A DNA stretch of 64,000 bases from Lophium mytilinum. Taxonomy: Eukaryota > Ascomycota > Dothideomycetes > Mytilinidiales > Mytilinidiaceae. The stretch spans positions 1,034,616 through 1,098,615 of the forward strand of contig MU004186.1 in the NCBI GenBank assembly GCA_010093605.1, read 5' to 3'. Every line of letters starts with the position of its first letter. Position 1 is the stretch's first letter. Below the pieces are notes generated by a model. That model was not told the DNA's origin. It ran no database searches and saw nothing but the letters and a program-made list of their open reading frames with translations. Position numbers and translations under genes: made by a program. This document shows positions 56,716-64,000 of the stretch, piece after piece.

Positions 56716-57517
56716 CTGGGCAAGGGACTCATTCGTCGGTTGCGGAGTCTGCCGAATAATATGATATGCCCAAGCATGCGATGAAGACGTTCAGTGGGTT
56801 CGGCGGTCGACACCGGACAGCATGGAGAAGTCGAAAGAAATGTGCGTGGATATCATTCTATGGATTTGATAAGCTCTTCATAATTCTGTTACAAAACAAA
56901 AGGGTACCTACCGTATTCTAATCAAGTCCACTTCCACTTACATGCATTATTCGACATGACAGTCTTCTCCCAGACTTTCTTAGAGGAAGGGAAGTGAGAT
57001 TCGGACATGCTGTGACTTCAGCCTTGCCTGCCTTCTGCCACCTCACGCCAAGAAATAGCGATTGGTCAAATGTAAGGCTGAGCACCATGAATTTGACAGA
57101 CTCTTACCATGCCAGAGAGTGGGTGGTTTCCCAGTTTTACATGATGGATGTTCTTTGGGAATTAATTGTTACCTTTAAGCAAGCTAAAGAACTTCGGGTT
57201 CTCACAGTGTCGTTGAAGAAGAATCGTACATGCCCCGAGCCCTGATATCTCAAATCCCCACTACGCCCCATCCAACTTAGCGCATCTCCAATAGTTCCCA
57301 GCGATCACCAACCTCACATCGCAACTCCAAAGCCAACCACCACGACGCGCCCCGCGGGCATCACCACCTCTAAAATACTCTCCGACCAGACACGAAGTAT
57401 GTTGCTCCTTACATCTCCACTCCCGCGGCCTTCAATTGACTCCCACTAGCTTCACAACCTCCCGCAACCACGACTAAACCACCAACATCCTCACTACCCA
57501 CCCATCCCAAACACACA
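56716..57517. promoter_or_regulatory. Divergent promoter region, kinase / uL30m
   Basis: About 800 bp. It may hold a small upstream exon of the kinase gene near 56716-56805. A plus frame at 56994-57245 (83 codons) has no motif. The 250 bp before uL30m is CA/CT-rich, like a fungal leader. Confidence 0.4.
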
Positions 57518-57787
57518 ATGGCATACTTCCGCATAACCCTAATGCGCAGCGCCATCGGCCTGCCCGCGCAACGCAAAGGTGTGCTCGCCGCGCTCGGCCT
57601 CCGAAAACGCATGGCCACCGTCTACCACCCCGTCACGCCCGACGTAGCCGGCCAGATCATGGCGGTGAAAGAACTGCTCGACGTCGCGGAAGTAGAGACG
57701 GCATTGACGAAAGCCGAGATGAAGGATCAGCGGAGGCCGGAGAGGGGTTATGTGGTTGAGCGGCGGGCTGGGGCGGGGTTGGAGTAG
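57518..57787 (+). CDS. MRPL33: Mitochondrial large-subunit ribosomal protein uL30m
   Basis: Structural protein of the mitochondrial 54S subunit, homologous to bacterial L30. Intronless, 89 aa, the size of yeast Mrpl33. [16 protein letters not shown] starts the L30 fold; [32 protein letters not shown] is the conserved core and covers the L30 signature. There is no separate presequence, as is common for this small protein. Confidence 0.9.
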   Translation: MAYFRITLMRSAIGLPAQRKGVLAALGLRKRMATVYHPVTPDVAGQIMAVKELLDVAEVETALTKAEMKDQRRPERGYVVERRAGAGLE

Positions 57788-58203
57788 GAGGAGGAAAAGG
57801 AACGTGTGGGAGGGAATGTGTTGCATGGAGAAGGGACGGAGAGGTGTATGATACTCGGTGTTGCATCAGAGGGCATATCAGGCGTTTTGGGAAGCATGGA
57901 GAACTTAGAGATGTGTGTATGTCTCGTAGGCGGTTATAGGATAGTCAGTAGCCAGTTGTTGCAGGGCACATGGCTATCTCCAGAACCACAGATCAATCGA
58001 TCACATAGTTCCATCGAACCCATCATGAGCGTGAAAAGCATCACTCTATCATTTTCATTTTAAGAATCCTACTCTCCGATCGACCTACTCGACCTCGCTG
58101 AGCTTTAAGCACAGACGCTCTCAGACTCACAGCGCTGGTAAAGTCACGAGCCGACTCTCTACCCTACCCAATCAATGCAATCCTGCCCGATGAAGGATAC
58201 CCC
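57788..58203. other. Convergent intergenic region
   Basis: A 416-bp spacer between the 3' ends of the uL30m gene and SEC31. Nothing else seen. Confidence 0.45.
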
Positions 58204-61200
58204 CTAATACACTGCCCCCGGTACTCCTCCTTGGTTATTCGAGGTAGCCTTGCGCGGTCCATTGCTACCGAACTGAAGTAGCCTCTTAACACCAACCTAT
58301 TTCTCGTCAGTAGGTTGTCTCGCCTCATTTGATCATGGGGAAAACTTACCATCCAGTTACTCCCCTCGTCCGTTTTCCTTGTCGACAGGTCAGTGAACAG
58401 AGATATCGCCCGCTCGTACTCGTTCTCCTTCACCAGCTCCGCCAGCTGGTCCAGTTCCTGAATCGTATCTGGCTTGAGGAGCTCTTCGTTGTTCAAGTGA
58501 TCAAACAAGATGCCGAGTCGCTTTTCTGCGTCTGCAGCATGCTTCGCCCACTTCTCAGGAACATTGTTCTTGACGTGCTGCATCTCCTTGCTTAGTTCCA
58601 CGTAAATCTTCTGGGCAGACGGCGGAATGTGAGATCGATCACCAGAAGCTAAGTAGACTATTAGTATTCGATCTATTTGTTCACAGATACATTGAAGACT
58701 CACGGTATTTTGGTGGTGTTGGCGTAGACCCTTGAGATTGGCCAGTGCCAGGTCGGTCGCCTGATGCCGATTTCTGATGCCCACCAGGGGGTCCGCCAGG
58801 AGGTCCGCCAGGGGGTCCACCCCGAGGAGGGGGACCTGTTGGCGGGGGACCAAATTTGGCAGGCGGTGGTGGGGCATGCATTTGACTCGGGGCCGCTTGT
58901 GCAGCGGGGTTGGGAGCATACTGAGAGGTTGCGTAGGGGTTCGGCGGAGGTGCTATCTGTCGTTGCGGGGGTGCCATTCCTTGTGAAGGAGTAGGCTGTG
59001 CGCTTGGAGTTGGTGCATATCGGTTGGATGGAGGCGCAGCAGGAGGTGGTGGATTGTATGGGGACGTTCCACGTGGGACTGGATGTTGAGGCGGAGGGGC
59101 GCCAAATGACGCTGGCGGCTGTGGTGGTGCGTAAGTGTTTGCTGCTGAAGAAGACGGCCTGCTGCCGGTCTGCAGTCCAGAATAAAGCGGAGAAGATATT
59201 CTCGGCGGTCCCTTTGGCGGAGGTGCAACTGGAGGCGTTGATCGCTGGGGCGGATAGCTCGGGGAGAAGCCTGCTGGAGGAGGGGCAGTGTTTGATTGAT
59301 TGGCGAAAGGAGAGCTTATGACATTCGGGCCAATGCTGGGAGTAGCACGTCGAGATATTGGCTTGTTACCAAAATCTGGCGTATCGTTCCATGCGGGGAT
59401 GTTCGTGTTCTTGGCTGCCGGTAATGGAGGCGCCGATGGCGATGCAGTAAAATTCCTCGGCGGTGGGGGTATTGGCTGATGGTGGGGTTGTGGGGGTTGA
59501 TATCCTCCATACTGCGGCTGGGGAGGTGCATTATATCCACTCTGTTGAGGCGCTTGCTGAGGTTGATAGCCCGCAGGAGTGTATGCGCTCCGCCCACCTG
59601 CAGCAGCAGGATAACCGGATTGTGAAGGGTGTGCGGGAGCGGGAGCGTTAGTTTGCACGCCAGCGGGAGTGTATGGCGAGTTCGAGGGCTGCTGTGTAGG
59701 AGCAATTGGCGCGGGCTGGTAAGCTGCTGGGACAACACGCTGTGCTCGTTGAGCAGCTCCAGTCGCGGCTTGTTTCTGCGCGGGTTGTGGTGCTGTCCTC
59801 GTAGCTTGCTTCACACGGTTTCTGGCCACATCTGCTGCAGGGTATTTGTCGGGCAGGAGGTCCAGGTACTTCTCAGCAATCTGCAACTTGCCATGGGCGG
59901 CCGCGATATCCGCATACTCTGTATACTTTGCATACAATGGGGCAAGCTTCCACCCTGACGGTTGCTGGCGTTCCGAGTCCTCGAAGTTGGTGACTTGACG
60001 GAATACTGTTACTTTTTCAATGAAGTCCTGTAACGACCTGGCGTGAACAGAGAAGCTGGTGTCGTTCTCAGACTTCTCCAGGCCCGCGGCCTCGTTCTCT
60101 TGTAGCTCTTGAGCCCAATTGCCCACAACCTTTTCTAGCTTGGATCCCGCCAAGTAACAGAAAGTTGCGTCTTTCCTGAGCGATCCAGCATCACTCTTAT
60201 CCGAAATTGACTCTTCCAAGCGGTCTCCGAGAGCTTCGCACAGGTCAGGAAATTCAGATTGATCAGCAAAAGTGCAAATAGTGGCCATAACCTCTTTCCA
60301 ATCCTTGAGATCTGCATTGTGCACCACGTCCCATAGATTTTTGCCGACAACCGATGCCAAGAGACGTAAGTAGTTGGGTCCATCTGCGCTTCCCTTGAAG
60401 TACGCAGCCTGTGCCTTGTCGATACATTTCTGACCACCACATATAGCGATCATGAAGGCGTCCGACAACCGGTTTTCTTTGAGACATATGTCGAGAGCAG
60501 ATTCAAACGAGCCAAGCAAGAGTGCGCGGGTGATACCCTTGTCAGCCTCCGATTCTGACCCCGCGTAGATCTGGAAAGGATTGTCGGCTTTGGTGGTTTT
60601 CGATGATGCCAACTTGGAAAGGAAGCTGTCGTCCGCACCAGCTCCGTCGAAGAACGAAGCACCATCTTCGGCAGTGCCGTTTGATTGAGGAGCCTCCTTA
60701 GTCTCCGCTTCTGCGTCCTCTTCCTTTTGGTCTGAGAACCCTAGGTAATCGACCAGTTTCTTTCGGGGATTTTCTGATATCAATGTGTCAATGACTGTCC
60801 AGTCAGCCTTCTCTTCTTCTGTGCTTGCATCCCCAATTCTAGACTCGCAGATCTTGACCAGGTCGCCGTTTTTCAATGCTGCGTCAAATTCTTCTGTTGC
60901 TGAGCCAATAGCAGAGTCAACAGCGAAGATCGAAATGCTAATCGTAGACTTCCCGGAATCACCAGAGGGGCCAAATTTGACCAGTTTGCCACCAAAGCCA
61001 AAAGAAACACCGGTCGGACGCTTGAGCCATTTGGGAGCTTGAGGGAGCGAGAAAGCGGCACCTTGAGGTTCTGTGTGCACTTTTGCGAAGAAGTCTTCCC
61101 CGTCTAAAGCTTGTGATGCTGCCTTCGGGGCCTGGGCCGTGTCCTGCCTTGTGTTTTGGATTGTTTGCACTGCTATCTTGCCATCGAATGAAGCAGTCGC

Positions 61201-62270
61201 CAAAAGGCTCGGGTTATGGGGATTGAACCGAGTCTGGAACGTCCAGTTCGTCACGATTGGGAACTCTCCTAGAGATTGGCCGGTATGGGGGTTCCAACAG
61301 ATGGTCCGATTGTCCATACCGCATGATAGAAGCAGATCGCTGTCTTGACCACACCAAGAAACTGACAAGATTCCCTGTTCGTGTCCGCGGAGCGTCTTCT
61401 CAGGCGCATTGGAGTTTCGGAGGTCCCAGACAAGGAGGACCGGAGATTGATCATCTGGTGTAGCTGTGACTAACCTCGTTGGAACATCGGGATCCCATGC
61501 CACAGCGCTGACCTTCTTTTGCCCAGGTATATTCAGAGCCATGTTCTGTCTCTTCGAACGCACATCCCAGACTGAGACAAAGCCTCCATTGCTTCCCGTA
61601 GCAAGGATATGAGGCACCTTCTTGTTCCAATCCAACGTCTCGATATCATCGCCCCTGGGAGCAGAAGTGCTTAGTCGGAAAGCATTCTCGAGGTCGGTAG
61701 GGTCGCTAATGTCGTGAATGTAGATTTCTCCTTTCGCACCGGCTGTGGCTAGAAGATGATGCTTGGTAGTGTTGAACTGGAGGGTCTTGATTGCCCCAGT
61801 ATGCTTCGTGGATCGACCAATAAACGAATTGCTGCGAATGTTCAGCCCCATCCAGATTCGATGTATGTGGATAGTCTGACCTTGCATCTGTTCGAAGCTT
61901 TGCGGCATCCCATAGATCCAATGCCCCACTCTCCAGAGCACCCGCAATTATACCTCCAGGGTACTCCTCACTTGGCTGACTCCAGGCGATATCGTGAAAT
62001 CTATGAGGAGTAATTAGAATGTGAGCTATGGCGATTTGGAAAGGCCATTGTAGCAGCATACCTTGAATCAACACTGATGCTGCCCACGGGCTGCAACTCC
62101 ACATCTTGGTCTGCATCGTCCAGGGCAAGGTCCCATAGCTCCAGCTGGGTCTCGTTGGAGAAATCCGCGTCTACGGCGCCGGCTCTGGTGCCAGTGACAA
62201 TCAATGGTGGGCCTGTGCCCGGAGCCCAGGCAAAGGTTGCGGTCCGGGTTATTTCTCGTAGGCGGACCAT
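58204..62270 (-). CDS. SEC31: COPII outer-coat protein Sec31
   Basis: With Sec13 forms the cage of COPII vesicles leaving the ER. Minus-strand exons 62270-62062, 62000-61881, 61831-58704, 58648-58350 and 58296-58204; 1282 aa. The N-terminus [17 protein letters not shown] is typical. A seven-bladed WD40 propeller spans about residues 1-330 ([49 protein letters not shown]). An alpha-solenoid for Sec13/Sec31 assembly spans about 480-780. Then comes a long Pro/Gln-rich linker (about 800-1150), which binds Sec23 and stimulates Sar1 GTPase. The tail ([17 protein letters not shown] to [11 protein letters not shown]) resembles the SRA1-like domain. All five exons join in frame. Confidence 0.95.
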
Positions 62271-62700
62271 TGTTGATGCGGGGATGAGGATGAAATTGGG
62301 AAAGGAAAGACGAAAAGGAAAGTCTCAGCGGGTGCAAAGCAGACGGCGACAGATGACGTGAGGGAAGTAACGAAGGGGCCTGGTGTCCTTATTGCATGGT
62401 GCTGTGATCAACAACACCGTGGCCTTGCTTGAATCTGGCCGTAAGCCAAGAGATGTGTGTGGGGCGTCAATTGCAGCACGTGACCGAGCTTTCTTCTCAA
62501 CTTTGGAACAGTCTCAAATCACTGAGGTACCTAGCTTTAGAGCGTCTCGTGGTACTGTCTAGTCTGACAGCCACGAAACCCACTTATCGCTCCACGGTTT
62601 TCCACTCACAAAATAGCGTTCTCGTTGGGGCCAGAATCTTCAGCTTGAGGGAATCACGGTCTAAAGCACTTGCGCGAGCCTCTCACCACTTACGACCACC
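62271..62700. promoter_or_regulatory. Divergent promoter, SEC31 / RRM gene
   Basis: A 430-bp spacer between divergent starts. No specific site recognised. Confidence 0.5.
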
Positions 62701-63216
62701 ATGTCGGATCCTACGCGCGTAAAGTCCACCGTCTACGTTGGCGGCTTAGACAACGCAGTCACTACACGCACTCTGCACGACGCGTTCGTGCCTTTCGGAG
62801 AAATAGTCGATGTCACTCTACCCAAGCCAGACTTGCCCTCATCAACTGATCCCCACCGTGGCTTTGGATATGTCGAGTTCGAGAACACAGCAGATGCCAA
62901 GGAAGCCATCGACAACATGGATCAAAGTGAGCTCTACGGTCGAGTCATCAAGGTAGCGCCGGCCAAGCCTCAGAAAGACCAAAACGAGGGGCTGGGGAGC
63001 AAGACAGCTATCTGGGAACAGGTATGTTCATCACGGGATCATATTCAGATTCATTCACTAACACGTTCGTAGGAGGGCTGGTTGGCGGAACATGCTGTGA
63101 GCGAAGAAGACCGACTGGCCACAGAGCAGGCGCGAGCAGTCTCTTCAGGACCTCCAGACCCAATGCAGGGGTTGGAGGGACTGGATGTCGCAGGACCGAC
63201 ACTTCCAACAAAATAG
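62701..63216 (+). CDS. Small RRM RNA-binding protein (PPIE/Cyp33 N-terminal type)
   Basis: Exons 62701-63021 and 63073-63216, 51-nt intron, 154 aa. A single RNA recognition motif fills residues 9-88: RNP2 is VYVGGL, RNP1 is RGFGYVEF. The domain is closest, as I recall, to the RRM at the front of the spliceosomal cyclophilin PPIE/Cyp33, but no cyclophilin domain follows; the acidic tail ends after 60 residues. A standalone form is known in fungi. Its role is probably in splicing or mRNA binding; the partner is unknown. The 3' end faces the NDUFA4-like gene 143 bp away. Confidence 0.85.
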
Positions 63217-63359
63217 ATCATACCGGAAATGGTTTGTTGCGTTCAAGGAATTGTGGCGTATGGAATTGAAATGAGATTGTGCTCTTCAATTGACGTCAAA
63301 TTTATACAGTGGCCCCACCAGCCTCATCTCCCTCTCACAAAAACCGGCATGATGCCTCT

Positions 63360-63918
63360 CTACTCGTTTCCGTGCTGGCGGACGAGACGTAGAGTCTTGT
63401 CCGTCTGGAACTTCCTGACACTGGAGTATACCGCAGCAAAGATAGCAACGCTGAGGCTCGGTTAGAAAGGAAAGTCCTTGAATAGAGCCGGGGGTCTTAC
63501 CCAAGAACGATGCCTGTATCAATAGTTAGTAATGTTTCAAAGAACCAACATTGTGGGTAGTTGAGTATAACATACCGAGGGGAATCAATTCCGGAGGGAC
63601 CTTCTTGAGTTGGCGAATGCGTTGGGAGATGGTGTGAGCTATGTGTATCCAAATCAGCACACGATCCGACGTCTGATGTTGTTGTGGCTTCGGAAAAGAG
63701 CACTACAATCCTACGCACCGCTATGCTCCTCTTTCTGTATTTCTGATTAGTCTCTAGTGCGCTCGCATCTCAGCGTTAGACCTTACAGGAACTGGCCTCA
63801 TCATCCTCGCCGTCGGCTGCATCCGCATCACGGCCGAGGGCTGAATCCGCATGGCGGCAGTGGGCTGCATCCGCATGAAAGCAGTAGGCTGCATGGCGAG
63901 GACCCGCGTACGGAACAT
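63360..63918 (-). CDS. NDUFA4/MLRQ (B12D)-like mitochondrial protein
   Basis: Small single-span inner-membrane protein related to the MLRQ/NDUFA4 family, counted with complex I or complex IV. Minus-strand exons 63918-63787, 63734-63719 (16 nt), 63638-63576, 63513-63501 (13 nt) and 63450-63360; 104 aa. The joins rebuild SAHTISQRIRQLKKVPPELIPLGIVLGVAIFAAVY followed by KTLRLVRQ, the family core with its membrane helix and DKTLRL tail. The presequence is odd: four copies of an 8-residue unit like MRMQPTAA (24-bp DNA repeat). Two micro-exons make it easy to miss by automatic gene finding. Confidence 0.85.
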
Positions 63919-64000
63919 GGCGAAGGAGTGGAGAGTTGGGTGATGGTGCAATGGGTGGTGTTTCGGTGAAGTTGGCGGTTCGATGGAGCTCCTCAAAGGA

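Overview
This 64 kb window is nuclear DNA of a filamentous ascomycete (Pezizomycotina). The genes are dense, carry few short introns (about 47-180 nt, GT..AG, several interrupting codons), and encode fungal-type proteins: a Wsc-type wall-stress sensor, an Ecm14-type pseudopeptidase, fungal mitochondrial ribosomal proteins, and a protein with the LPGEVRTMIYE motif common in Pezizomycotina. One transposon carries CpA-to-TpA nonsense changes on both strands, the signature of repeat-induced point mutation (RIP), which also points to Pezizomycotina. A Dothideomycete is my best guess, but the sequence does not settle the class.

Layout. 1-19.2 kb is mostly housekeeping: ILV3 (branched amino acids), a t6A dehydratase (Tcd family), TIM13, an L-type lectin cargo receptor, an unknown protein, a short-chain dehydrogenase, an RCC1-repeat protein, mitochondrial ribosomal protein bL28m, peptidyl-tRNA hydrolase 2 and the spliceosomal protein SNU66. 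A 225-bp MITE with 43-bp inverted repeats and a TA target duplication lies just upstream of the RCC1-repeat gene. 19.9-25.7 kb holds three minus-strand genes with ubiquitin-ligase-type domains (RING, RING, F-box-like). 25.7-33.1 kb is accessory DNA: about 3 kb with no convincing gene, then a complete-looking but mutated PIF/Harbinger DNA transposon (28881-33100). That element has perfect 39-bp terminal repeats, a TTA target duplication, a Myb-like gene, a convergent DDE transposase gene, and a large CTAT/GATA hairpin between the two.

33.7-64 kb returns to core genes: a Wsc sensor, an ArfGAP (Gcs1 type), a probably dead dual-specificity phosphatase, a bestrophin-like channel, the succinate/fumarate carrier, twinfilin, Ecm14, a Sec7 Arf-GEF (Syt1 type), a protein kinase, mitochondrial ribosomal protein uL30m, Sec31, an RRM protein and an NDUFA4/MLRQ-like mitochondrial protein.

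Genes that share a process. Secretory traffic: lectin cargo receptor, ArfGAP, Arf-GEF and Sec31. Mitochondria: ILV3, Tcd, TIM13, bL28m, uL30m, the carrier and the NDUFA4-like protein. Surface and wall: the Wsc sensor and Ecm14. These are ordinary fungal neighbours transcribed one by one, often from divergent promoters, not an operon. I saw no tRNA, rRNA or CRISPR array. Exon boundaries were read by eye from GT..AG sites, reading frame and remembered family sequences; none is backed by transcripts or by a database search.
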